DNA of 64,000 nucleotides from Oribacterium sp. KHPX15. GTDB taxonomy: Bacteria > Bacillota > Clostridia > Lachnospirales > Lachnospiraceae. Location: positions 1 through 64,000 of the forward strand of contig NZ_FNRG01000001.1 in assembly GCF_900107835.1 (NCBI RefSeq), in the 5' to 3' direction. Position 1 is the first letter of the stretch. Each line of letters opens with the position of its first letter. The notes beneath the pieces were generated by a model. It did not search any database. It was not told the origin of the DNA and saw only the letters and a program-made list of their open reading frames with translations. The position numbers and the translations under genes were made by a program. This document shows positions 52,676 to 60,857 of this stretch, piece by piece.

Positions 52676-53698
52676 ATGCCGATCAAAGTACAGAATGATT
52701 TACCGGCTAAGCATATACTGGAAAGCGAAAACATTTTTGTAATGGATGAAAAGCGTGCTCAGTCTCAGGAGATACGACCACTTCGTATATGTATCCTGAA
52801 TCTGATGCCGTTGAAAGAAGATACAGAACTTGATATTTTAAGGGTACTTTCCAATTTTCCCATACAGACGGAAATTACTTTTATGAAGGTGGCTTCTCAC
52901 GAGTCAAAGCATACGGATGCTTCCCACCTCAATAAGTTCTACATAACACTGGAACAGATCAGGGATGAGTACTTTGACGGCCTCATCATTACGGGAGCTC
53001 CGGTGGAGAAGATGCTTTTCGAAGAGGTGGAGTACTGGGATGAGCTTAAGGAGATCATGGACTGGTCTCTCACACATGTATTCTCGACGTTCCATATCTG
53101 CTGGGCGGCTCAGGCAGGTCTTTACTATCATTATGGGATAGAGAAGGTAATGCTTCCGAAGAAGCTTTCCGGCATTTACCGTCAGAAGGTTCTTCACCGC
53201 AAGAAGATGATCATGAGAGGAATGGATGATTATTTCTACGTTCCCATTTCCCGATATACAGGTATAGACGAGGATGCAGTTCGTAAAAATCCGGAACTGT
53301 ATGTGGTGGCTGATTCTGTAGATCCCGAGGAAGGCGGCATTTACATGGTTCTCGCCTGCTCCAGCAGACAGATCTTTATCACCGGACACTCTGAGTATGA
53401 CAAGTACGATCTTGATAAAGAGTACAAGAGAGATGTTGCAAAGGGCCTGAATCCTGACATTCCGGTTAACTACTATAAGAATGATGACCCCGCTCAGGAG
53501 CCTGTTCTCAGCTGGAGATCCACTTCGAATTGTACCTACACAAACTGGCTCAATTTTGTATACCAGGAGACACCTTATGATCTTACAGAGCTTAAGCCGG
53601 TTAAATGTGACAGCTATGTTTCGGTAGGAAATCACTTTAGTGAGAGGGATACGACTCTGACATTTAAAAAGACCGAAGAGCAGATAGATAATTCATAA
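52676..53698 (+). CDS. metA: Homoserine O-acyltransferase, probably acetyl-CoA specific
   Basis: 340 residues. MetA fold with nucleophile C142 (FHICWAAQAGLYYHYG) and conserved LNLMPLKEDTE and WRSTSNCTYTNWLNF. The residue at position 111 is Glu (TGAPVEK), which in this family goes with acetyl-CoA rather than succinyl-CoA use. It activates homoserine for methionine synthesis and competes with the threonine branch served by thrC. AAAGGGGG precedes ATG 52676. No S-box is seen in its leader. Confidence 0.92.
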   Translation: MPIKVQNDLPAKHILESENIFVMDEKRAQSQEIRPLRICILNLMPLKEDTELDILRVLSNFPIQTEITFMKVASHESKHTDASHLNKFYITLEQIRDEYFDGLIITGAPVEKMLFEEVEYWDELKEIMDWSLTHVFSTFHICWAAQAGLYYHYGIEKVMLPKKLSGIYRQKVLHRKKMIMRGMDDYFYVPISRYTGIDEDAVRKNPELYVVADSVDPEEGGIYMVLACSSRQIFITGHSEYDKYDLDKEYKRDVAKGLNPDIPVNYYKNDDPAQEPVLSWRSTSNCTYTNWLNFVYQETPYDLTELKPVKCDSYVSVGNHFSERDTTLTFKKTEEQIDNS

Positions 53699-53808
53699 AC
53701 TCTGCTATTTTGAGGCATAGAAAGCATCAGCATTAGCCAACTTACAGCTGTGAGTTGATGCTTATGTGATAAATATTCATTAAGAAAAAATCAGAAAGGC
53801 AAATTTCA

Positions 53809-55059
53809 GTGGACGTTTTAGAAAGATTTATTGAATATGCAAAGATAGATACCAAGTCAAGTGAGACTACAGGTACTCACCCGTCAACAGAGAAGCAGTT
53901 CGACCTTGCGAGACTTCTGGTTAAGCAGATGGAAGAGATGGGAGTAAAGGATGTTCGTCTCAGTGACAAATGCTATGTATACGGAAGAATCCCGTCTAAC
54001 CTTGGCAGTGAAGAGTCAGCGATAACACCGAAGCTTGGATTTATCGCTCATATGGATACATCACCTGCAGCAAGCGATACCGGCGTAAATCCCCGTGAGA
54101 TAAAGAACTATCAGGGCGGAGACATCGTCCTAAATGTTGAGAAGAAGATAGTTCTGTCGCCGAAGACTTTCCCGAAGCTTAACACTATGATCGGTGCAGA
54201 CCTTCTGGTGACTGACGGAACCACACTTCTCGGTGCAGATGACAAGGCAGGAGATGCCGAGATCATGGCCATGGCAGAGTACCTCCTTACTCATCCTGAA
54301 GTAAAGCATGGCGAGATCCTCCTTGGATTCACACCGGATGAGGAGATCGGAGAAGGCGCGGATTTCTTTGATGTGGCAGAATTTGGAGCAGATGTGGCTT
54401 TCACGGTTGATGGTGGAACTCTCGGTGAGATCGAGTATGAGAATTTCAATGCTGCCTCCGGAAAGGTTGAGATCACAGGTGTTAATGTTCACCCCGGAGA
54501 CGCAAAGGACAAGATGATCAATGCGCTCCTCGTAGGTATGGAGTTTAATGCATTGCTCCCTGCTGATCAACGTCCGGCACTGACCGAAGGCTACGAAGGC
54601 TTTTTCCATCTTGTGGGCATGGAAGGTGATGAGGCTCTTACAAAGATGAGCTATATCATCAGAGATCATGATAAAGTAAAGTTTGAAGAGAAAAAGAAGG
54701 TATTTCAACAGGCTGCGGATAAGCTTAATGAAAAGTATAAAGAGACAGCAGCGCACGTAGACATTGTAATAAAGGATCAGTATTACAACATGCGCGAGAA
54801 GATCGAGCCGGACAATATGTATCTCATAAGTGCGGCGGAGAAGGCATTCAGAAAAGCAGGAGTTGAGCCTGTGACAAAGCCTATCCGCGGAGGCACCGAC
54901 GGCGCGAGACTCAGTTTCATGGGGCTGCCCTGTCCGAACCTTTCAACCGGCGGCGAGAACTATCACGGAATATATGAGTATCTCAATATCAACTCCATGA
55001 GGAAGATGGTGGAAGTGCTCATTAACCTGACGACGGATATGGTGGGAAAAAAGAAATAA
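53809..55059 (+). CDS. pepT: Peptidase T (tripeptide aminopeptidase)
   Basis: 416 residues from GTG 53809. M20 metallopeptidase motifs: FIAHMDTSPAAS, LGADDKAGDAEIM, TPDEEIGEGADFFD and VDGGTLGEIEYENFNA, then RGGTDGARLSFMGLPCPNLSTGG. PepT removes the N-terminal residue of tripeptides in the cytoplasm, consistent with a peptide-using gut bacterium. A hairpin terminator lies at 55166-55192. Confidence 0.94.
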   Translation: MDVLERFIEYAKIDTKSSETTGTHPSTEKQFDLARLLVKQMEEMGVKDVRLSDKCYVYGRIPSNLGSEESAITPKLGFIAHMDTSPAASDTGVNPREIKNYQGGDIVLNVEKKIVLSPKTFPKLNTMIGADLLVTDGTTLLGADDKAGDAEIMAMAEYLLTHPEVKHGEILLGFTPDEEIGEGADFFDVAEFGADVAFTVDGGTLGEIEYENFNAASGKVEITGVNVHPGDAKDKMINALLVGMEFNALLPADQRPALTEGYEGFFHLVGMEGDEALTKMSYIIRDHDKVKFEEKKKVFQQAADKLNEKYKETAAHVDIVIKDQYYNMREKIEPDNMYLISAAEKAFRKAGVEPVTKPIRGGTDGARLSFMGLPCPNLSTGGENYHGIYEYLNINSMRKMVEVLINLTTDMVGKKK

Positions 55060-55165
55060 AAATATGGCTATGCATACTAACAAGTGAGCTTGCCTTCGGA
55101 AGTTTTTCTGTCCATCGGTAAATGTACCCGATGGCTTCGGTGGATATTAGAGAATTAGGCACTAT

Positions 55166-55194
55166 AAAAGGACCCTCCTTAAGGGTCCTTTTAA
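55166..55194 (+). terminator. Terminator of pepT
   Basis: AAAAGGACCCT (55166-55175 region) pairs with AGGGTCCTTTT (55182-55192) with a T-run. A further hairpin CCATCGG / CCGATGG lies just upstream near 55112-55134. Confidence 0.85.
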
Positions 55195-55199
55195 TATTA

Positions 55200-55740
55200 A
55201 AATTTAACAAGTTTCTTAATCAATATTCTATTTTCGGCTAACTAATACAACGGAGTATTCTCCTTTCATTGTATTAGGTATGATAGCTTACTACGACAAA
55301 GCTTTGTGCTATGTCTGCTTCTATACCCAGTAACAAATAGATTTGTAAGACTAATCGTTAACTTTTTAATATTTCCCGAAGATGATGTCCACGTTTCAAG
55401 AAGGTTAAATTATAGGAGAAACACTCCTCAGCTGAATAACATGACCACTTGACGTGCTGTTATCATTTTATCTATATTACCTTACCTGAACTACGGAGAT
55501 ATCATCCAATAACTGTGCTGGCGTCATCGTTTTCATACCTCTGCTTTCTACAGTTTTCTGAAGTGATGTTTTTTATGATCTCGACGGATCATCATCGCTT
55601 TTGTTAACTCGATCACCCTTTCTCGTCAGGTGATGTGTTAACCCGTTCTTTATTGTGATTTAATGTTAACATGCGGAAACGATTTTGTAAATATCAAAAC
55701 GCAAGGAAAATATTTTTATTTTGTAAGATTTCACCGATTT
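55200..55740. other. 540-base region with no recognised gene
   Basis: No ORF of coding character is present. It contains several GTTAAC sites and short translatable pieces on the minus strand (one starts MKTMTPAQLLDDISVVQ at 55536), which could be remnants of a decayed mobile gene. I could not identify it. Confidence 0.4.
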
Positions 55741-55794
55741 TGTAAGTTTTGGAGAGAAGGCTTTATGGCAACGGGGGGTGGTCTCGCGCCGGAC

Positions 55795-55957
55795 GAAAAA
55801 ATGCGTCTTCATGCCAACGGCCCACGGTGTTGAAAGTACATTCCGCGAACAACGTCCGCCATGGACTAAACACTTACGTGTTTGTCCCTGTCGGACGTTG
55901 TTCGCTCCATGTTCTTTCAAACCGCAAGCCTAGTTGGCATTGAAGACGCATTTTTTC
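55795..55957. repeat. Long palindromic intergenic element, copy 3
   Basis: Outer stem: a 24-base arm at 55795-55818 (GAAAAAATGCG...GCCAAC) pairs with 55933-55957 with one bulged T. Inside are the conserved GGCCCA / CAAGCC loop, a CGGT / ACCG pair, TTGAAAG / CTTTCAA, and the central stem GCGAACAACGTCCG (55845-55858) / CGGACGTTGTTCGC (55892-55905) tipped by AAACACTTACGTGTTT. The outer-stem sequence is unlike copies 1 and 2 but still pairs. Confidence 0.88.
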
Positions 55958-56019
55958 TGTGTTTTGAAAACGGTAAACATGGTTTTAAAAGTACTTTATT
56001 GTTGAAATCAAAATAATTT

Positions 56020-56433
56020 TTATCCTTTAGCTCTTGTTTCATTCTCTGCTTGTTTGAGTAACGCATCTTGGAGTATTTTTGAGAAATTGATGTTGTTCTT
56101 TTCACCGTAGGTGTTAAGCCAGGCCGGAATAGTTATGTTCTTTCTTACTGTTTTGGTGCTATATTTCTCAGCGTAAGCGTTCATATCAAGGGATAGAACG
56201 CTTTTGAAGCAGTTAGGATCGTCAAGTTGAACATCAAAGAATGGTGTGGCAGAAGGAATGCTGTTTCCTTCTTCGAGTTCGCCCAGAATCCAGCCACTGG
56301 CAGCATCAACTGCCATGTCTATGGCTTCGGCAAGGTTTGGTCCTTCTGTAACGCATCCGGGAAGATCTGGTACTGTCACAGTGTAGCTTCCATCATCGTT
56401 AGGATCAAAGATTGCAGTATATACGAGTTTCAT
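56020..56433 (-). CDS. hicB: HicB-family antitoxin
   Basis: 137 residues. The N-terminal HicB fold reads YTAIFDPNDDGSYTVTVPDLPGCVTEGPNLAEAIDMAVDA. The C-terminal part (KNITIPAWLNTYGEKNNINFSKILQDAL) is a ribbon-helix-helix-like DNA-binding segment, so it can neutralise HicA and repress its own promoter. It follows hicA by 28 bases on the same strand. AGGAGGG precedes the start. Confidence 0.93.
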   Translation of the reverse strand: MKLVYTAIFDPNDDGSYTVTVPDLPGCVTEGPNLAEAIDMAVDAASGWILGELEEGNSIPSATPFFDVQLDDPNCFKSVLSLDMNAYAEKYSTKTVRKNITIPAWLNTYGEKNNINFSKILQDALLKQAENETRAKG

Positions 56434-56461
56434 TTGTTTCCCTCCTGATAAAACGAGAAAT

Positions 56462-56644
56462 TTATTTAAGGCCTGCTTGTTTGAGAATAGTGTTTGCTGT
56501 TTTGATATTTACATCTCCTGAATGTATAGGAAGAGTGATCTTTCCGGGCTTAGTAGGGTGCTTAAACTGTTTGTGAGAACCTACCTGTGAAACTGGTATC
56601 CAGCCATCAGATCTAAGTAGCTTTTCAAGTTCTCTTGATGTCAT
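56462..56644 (-). CDS. hicA: HicA-family toxin (mRNA interferase)
   Basis: 60 residues, the usual length. Motif TSRELEKLLRSDGW, catalytic His in VGSHKQFKHPTKPGKITLPIH, and C-terminal TANTILKQAGLK. HicA binds and cleaves mRNA when free of HicB. GGAGG lies upstream of ATG 56644. The promoter at 56663-56691 is self-regulated in this family. Confidence 0.94.
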   Translation of the reverse strand: MTSRELEKLLRSDGWIPVSQVGSHKQFKHPTKPGKITLPIHSGDVNIKTANTILKQAGLK

Positions 56645-56662
56645 GAACTTCCTCCAATTATG

Positions 56663-56691
56663 ATTATGCGTATTATGTGTATGATAGTCAA
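56663..56691 (-). promoter_or_regulatory. Promoter of hicAB
   Basis: On the minus strand TTGACT (56691-56686), 17-bp spacer, CATAAT (56668-56663). Repeated TATTATG/CATAAT blocks in the spacer are a likely HicB operator. Confidence 0.78.
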
Positions 56692-56799
56692 TATAAACCT
56701 ATGATAAATCGTTAGTGTCTCGGAAATTATTTATGATACGGTGAATTGTGGCAGATAAATACCTTTTACTATAGATTTTTAAAGACTGAAAGATTTATT

Positions 56800-56970
56800 A
56801 ATAAGAAACGAGAGTCCTGCTTACACAGGACTCTCGGATAATTTTCTTTCGGATAATCCTAGCTGGCTTGTGGTTACTTATCGAACCCACCAATGGCTCC
56901 ATCGCACAAAGCAAACCAGCTCTCCGTGCAACCTCAACGCTCAAGCATACCTCATGTGCATGCTTATCTG
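56800..56970 (-). ncRNA. Candidate structured small RNA gene, family unknown
   Basis: A promoter (56976-57004) and a strong hairpin terminator (CGAGAGTCCTG / CAGGACTCTCG, 56809-56836) bound about 170 bases without an ORF. The predicted RNA begins near GGACACAGAUAAGC. It holds a 5' hairpin (AAGCAU / AUGCUU, 56943-56965) and a longer stem AGCUGGUUUG / CAAGCCAGCU (56861-56870 with 56922-56931) enclosing 51 bases. It does not fit tRNA, SRP RNA, tmRNA or RNase P. hicA, the next minus-strand gene, has its own promoter, so this is not a hicA riboswitch. Confidence 0.55.
56809..56836 (-). terminator. Terminator of the candidate small RNA
   Basis: Perfect 11-bp stem with a 6-base loop. U-rich sequence follows on the minus strand (TTTCTTATT). 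Confidence 0.82.
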
Positions 56971-56975
56971 TGTCC

Positions 56976-57004
56976 AATATAATTCCTTATTTGGGTGTAG
57001 TCAA
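56976..57004 (-). promoter_or_regulatory. Promoter of the candidate small RNA
   Basis: On the minus strand TTGACT (57004-56999), 17-bp spacer, TATATT (56981-56976). No coding start follows before the terminator. Confidence 0.72.
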
Positions 57005-57187
57005 TAATTGCAAATCATCTTTTATAGATAATTCATATCGACATTTGGATGATATCACAATTTGTTGCGTTTTCATATTGTCTAAATTTAGACTATATTG
57101 GTAGTTGAATTGTGTTCTCAAAAAAGAGATACGTACGGAAAACTTAAGAGTTAACAGGAAACGCTTAAAGCCAAAGAGTATCTGACC

Positions 57188-57451
57188 ATGGAAGATCTGG
57201 AAGGACTCTGGAGCATTGACGAAATCACCTCTTACAGATTCAAGAAGAACGGCACCGGTGCGCTGGTACTTCCGGAGCACAGCTACAGCTTCACCTACAC
57301 GCTTGAGGAAGACATCCTCGAGATGGATTTCGAAAAAGAAAAGCTCAGGGATTCAACCTTCAAGGTATCTGTGGTTGACGGAGTTATGAACCTGCAGTGC
57401 CTTGACGAATTCTTTGAGAATGAGTTCGTACTTGAGAAGAGCGAAGATTAA
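57188..57451 (+). CDS. DUF5640-like beta protein, probable fragment
   Basis: 87 residues. The pattern LEGLWSIDEITSYRFKKNGTGALVLPEHSYSFTY followed by EEDILEMDF resembles the lipocalin-like C-terminal domain of Clostridial surface proteins (DUF5640-like). The reading frame continues upstream for 11 codons to a TAA, without a signal peptide or clear ribosome site. It may be a 5'-truncated remnant of a longer secreted protein. A terminator follows at 57474. Confidence 0.5.
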   Translation: MEDLEGLWSIDEITSYRFKKNGTGALVLPEHSYSFTYTLEEDILEMDFEKEKLRDSTFKVSVVDGVMNLQCLDEFFENEFVLEKSED

Positions 57452-57473
57452 AACCAATATCTATTCATGTTTG

Positions 57474-57512
57474 AAAGGATGCACAATGTGGAGACATTGG
57501 CATCCTTTTTCG
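57474..57512 (+). terminator. Terminator after the DUF5640-like gene
   Basis: AAAGGATGC pairs with GCATCCTTT, with an inner CAATGT / ACATTG stem, then T-rich sequence. The remaining 240 bases to the MATE gene contain only a small hairpin (CATGACC / GGTCATG, 57732-57749) touching its ribosome site. Confidence 0.85.
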
Positions 57513-57749
57513 TACTGGAAATTTATATAAAGCATTCAAAATGTGATAATGTCCGGAGAGAAGCATTCGTTTATTTTCATAGCTGTTGCGCCGGGAAGAC
57601 AGGATATTATAAAATGATGTAAGTAAGGGTCAAACAAACAAAATCATGCGCTTGTGCAATAATTTAAGACTTTATGATCCGCCCGGGCGATTATTAAAAA
57701 CAGATATATATCCAGCCGGAAAACTCATGACCTTCAGGTCATGGGATGA

Positions 57750-59108
57750 ATGGCGTCATATAGAAAACGAAGTATGAGATCAAGGATTCATTTATCAGAG
57801 TATTTTACATATGGTAAGCTGTTGAGGTTTACATTGCCATCCATTGCCATGAATATATTTGCCTCGCTGTATATCATTGCAGACGGATATTTTGTTGCCA
57901 ATTATGTTGGTAAGACAGAATTTGCTGCTGTAAACCTTATCATGCCGGTACTGAATATATTGGGAACCATCGGTTATATGTTCGGTGTCGGGGGCAGCGC
58001 TTTGATCGCGAAGACCCTGGGGGAACAGAAAAAAGAACGGGCAAACCGGCTCTTTTCTCTGATTGTGATGGTATCTTCCTGTCTTGGCTTTTTTCTGCTT
58101 GTGGTGGGTTTTATATTTATGCCACGTATTACTGCGATGCTGGGTGCTGAAGGGAAGCTTCTCGAAGACAGCATACTTTACGGACGGATATTTATCCTGG
58201 CTCTGCCTGCATGGATATGGGTGTATGAGTTCCAACTGTTCTTTGTGACTGCTGAAAAACCGGGACTGGGTCTTGCCGTTACAGTATGTGCGGGATTTAG
58301 CAATATTGCCCTGGATGCTCTGTTTATAATCGGTTTCCGCTGGGGACTGGCCGGCGCTGCTGCGGCCTCAGCATTAACACAGGTAGTAGGTGGTGTATTC
58401 CCGCTTATCTACTTTGCGCGGAAAAACAACAGCCTGCTGAGACTTGTTAAACCTGAATGGAATGGCAGGGCGGTTTTTAAATGCTGCACAAACGGCTCTT
58501 CGGAATTTATGGCGGAAGCCGCAGCATCTTTAGTGGGGATCATTTACAATGTTCAGCTTCTTAAGTATGCAGGTGAGGGCGGAGTTGTGATTTACGGCAT
58601 CCTGATGTATGTAAGCCTGATCTTTACCGCCATGTTTGTGGGGTACTCCAATGGAGTAGGACCTGTTTTAGGCTATCATTACGGCGCTCAGAATCACGGA
58701 GAACTAAAAAACCTGTTGAAAAGAAGTCTTTTGATCATCGGCCTTACATCTGTTCTGATGTTTATTCTTTCGGAATTGATTGCATATCCATTTTCAGTAT
58801 TATTTCTGCAGGGTTCGGAGGAGCTGCTGCCGGAAGCCTTGCATGCTTTCAGGATCTTCTCCGTTGCATACCTTTTCACGGGAATTGCTATTTTCGGATC
58901 GGCTTTCTTTACTGCCCTGAACAACGGACAGATATCGGCATTGATTTCCTTTCTGAGGACGTTTGTGTTCGAGCTTGGAGCGATTCTCATGCTGCCTTTG
59001 CTGCTCGGAGTGGACGGTATATGGTGCTCCACTTTGTTTGCTGAGCTGATGGCAGCTGTAACCGGCGGCATCTTTATGGTTGCTTTGAGGAAGAAATATC
59101 ATTATTAG
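57750..59108 (+). CDS. MATE family efflux transporter
   Basis: 452 residues with twelve helices in two six-helix halves. N-terminal LLRFTLPSIAMNIFASLYIIADGYFVANYVG and the repeat-half motif GGSALIAKTLGEQKKERANRLFS are family hallmarks. It exports cationic drugs or metabolites by Na+ or H+ exchange. The start at ATG 57750 lies close behind a hairpin that could mask the ribosome site (GGGATGA). A later ATG (57774) lacks one. Confidence 0.9.
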   Translation: MASYRKRSMRSRIHLSEYFTYGKLLRFTLPSIAMNIFASLYIIADGYFVANYVGKTEFAAVNLIMPVLNILGTIGYMFGVGGSALIAKTLGEQKKERANRLFSLIVMVSSCLGFFLLVVGFIFMPRITAMLGAEGKLLEDSILYGRIFILALPAWIWVYEFQLFFVTAEKPGLGLAVTVCAGFSNIALDALFIIGFRWGLAGAAAASALTQVVGGVFPLIYFARKNNSLLRLVKPEWNGRAVFKCCTNGSSEFMAEAAASLVGIIYNVQLLKYAGEGGVVIYGILMYVSLIFTAMFVGYSNGVGPVLGYHYGAQNHGELKNLLKRSLLIIGLTSVLMFILSELIAYPFSVLFLQGSEELLPEALHAFRIFSVAYLFTGIAIFGSAFFTALNNGQISALISFLRTFVFELGAILMLPLLLGVDGIWCSTLFAELMAAVTGGIFMVALRKKYHY

Positions 59109-59179
59109 ATTTATAGGAATGGTGCTACCCCGGTACAGTTTTGACAGTTGAGAGCTTCCGGGGTGGGAATGTGTGAATT

Positions 59180-59836
59180 ATGGACAAAAAAGAGCTGCGG
59201 GCGTTGATCCGCGAAAAAAGAAAAAACCTTACAACAGACTATAAGGACAGGGCCAATGCTGAGATCGCCACAAGGTTTCTGCTCTATCCTGTATTTCAGC
59301 AGGTGGATTCGATTTTCTGCTATGTAAATACACCGGATGAACCTGATACGAGAGCCATCATTGAGACCGCATTTCAGATGGGAAAGATGGTGACGGTGCC
59401 GAGGTGTAAGCCGGGACCGGAGCATATCATGGAGGCGGTTCAGATTCAGAGCTTTGATGATCTGGAGCCGGGAACCATGGGTATCCTTGAGCCGAAAGAA
59501 GGGCTTCCGGTCATTGACGGCTACAAGATTGCGCTGGCGGTTGTTCCATGCATTTCCGCTGACAGATGGGGCGGCAGACTGGGGCATGGAGCGGGATACT
59601 ATGACAGATGGCTTCATGGACTCGATATCTACAAGTACTGCCTGTGCTTTGAAGAACTGCTTTCGGAGAGAGTTCCTATGGAGCAGAATGACATTAAGAT
59701 GGACCGGGTTTTTACAGAGGATAAGATTTATAACCCGAGGGTTCAGAGTGAGGATACTTTGGGAGAGATAAAAAGGGATGCTGTGAAAAGCGGACTGACA
59801 GAGATCCTGAAAAGTCTGTTTCCGTGGAAGAAGTGA
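59180..59836 (+). CDS. 5-formyltetrahydrofolate cyclo-ligase
   Basis: 218 residues. Basic N-terminal KKELRALIREKRKNL, FCYVNTPDEPDTR, and the nucleotide-binding signature GGRLGHGAGYYDRWL. It converts 5-formyl-THF to 5,10-methenyl-THF using ATP, preventing accumulation of an inhibitory folate. The gene is monocistronic, between a MATE transporter and a sirtuin. Confidence 0.93.
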   Translation: MDKKELRALIREKRKNLTTDYKDRANAEIATRFLLYPVFQQVDSIFCYVNTPDEPDTRAIIETAFQMGKMVTVPRCKPGPEHIMEAVQIQSFDDLEPGTMGILEPKEGLPVIDGYKIALAVVPCISADRWGGRLGHGAGYYDRWLHGLDIYKYCLCFEELLSERVPMEQNDIKMDRVFTEDKIYNPRVQSEDTLGEIKRDAVKSGLTEILKSLFPWKK

Positions 59837-59978
59837 TGCTGAGTGTTTGCATAAAGACATTTCAGTGAAGGATTTAAAATAGTATTCCTGGGAAGATTCG
59901 ATTTTTTGCAGATGTATTTCTGCATTTTGGGATAGAGATTTAAATAAGAGTTAATAATAATTATTGAAGGAGGGCATG

Positions 59979-60734
59979 ATGGACGAGCAAAAAATCAAGA
60001 GACTAAAGGAAATGATAGACGATTCGAAGAATATCGTTTTCTTCGGCGGTGCGGGAGTATCAACGGAAAGCGGAGTTCCGGACTTCAGAAGCAAGGACGG
60101 CCTTTACAATCAGCATGACGTTCAGTTCGAGAAGTATCACCCGGAATATCTTCTCAGCCACAGCTGTCTCGTGAATGAGCCGAAGGTTTATTATGAATTC
60201 CACAGGCAGAAGATGGATACGAGAAAGATCGAGCCAAATTTCGCTCACAAGTATCTTGCGGAGCTGGAGAAGAAAGGGAAGCTGAAGGCTGTGGTGACCC
60301 AGAACATTGACGGACTTCATCAAAAGGCCGGAAGCAAGGAGGTCTACGAGATCCACGGAAGCGCCCTCAGGAACTACTGCATGCATTGCGGCAAGGCTTA
60401 CCCTGTAGACTATGTTTTTGATTCCCCCGAGCCTATTCCTCATTGCGAGTGCGGAGGCATTATCCGACCTGACATAACCCTTTATGAAGAGAGCCTTCCT
60501 GAGGTTGCTGTGAGAAAGTCTGTTAATGCTATCGCCAATGCAGATATGCTCATAATCGGAGGAACCTCGCTCACGGTGTATCCGGCGGCTTCCTATATCA
60601 ATTACTTCGAGGGAAAATATCTCGTTATCATAAACCGTGACGCTCTTAAAGTCAGATCCGGAAACCAGGAAGTATTGATGATAAATGACAGCATAGGGGA
60701 AGTGTTTAAAAAGCTTTCGGAACTTGAGAAATAA
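59979..60734 (+). CDS. NAD-dependent protein deacylase (sirtuin)
   Basis: 251 residues from ATG 59979 (AAGGAGGG upstream; ATG 59976 is too close). Motifs: FFGGAGVSTESGVPDFRSKDG, TQNIDGLHQKAG, the catalytic His in EIHGSA, zinc cysteines in CMHCG and CECGG, and GGTSLTVYPAA. Sirtuins remove acetyl or other acyl groups from lysines at the cost of NAD+. Confidence 0.94.
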   Translation: MDEQKIKRLKEMIDDSKNIVFFGGAGVSTESGVPDFRSKDGLYNQHDVQFEKYHPEYLLSHSCLVNEPKVYYEFHRQKMDTRKIEPNFAHKYLAELEKKGKLKAVVTQNIDGLHQKAGSKEVYEIHGSALRNYCMHCGKAYPVDYVFDSPEPIPHCECGGIIRPDITLYEESLPEVAVRKSVNAIANADMLIIGGTSLTVYPAASYINYFEGKYLVIINRDALKVRSGNQEVLMINDSIGEVFKKLSELEK

Positions 60735-60857
60735 ATCAGTCTGGTAGTGGATTTATAAATAGCCTGAGGGGCGACCTCCGGCCTTTTACTTGCAATGAAA
60801 AATACCGTATATCAAAAAATCAGGTTAGCACAACAGGTTTGTTTGCTAAGAAGTAAG

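Noticed and set aside
55477-55536. Small minus-strand peptide MKTMTPAQLLDDISVVQVR
   Set aside because: It has a start-like context but is only 19 residues, and the surrounding frames are full of stops. At most it is a remnant.
56870-56935. A tRNA
   Set aside because: A GGTTCGA-like T-loop motif and GGAGAGCTGG occur on the minus strand, but the arms do not form a 7-5-5 cloverleaf and no CCA-type acceptor stem pairs.
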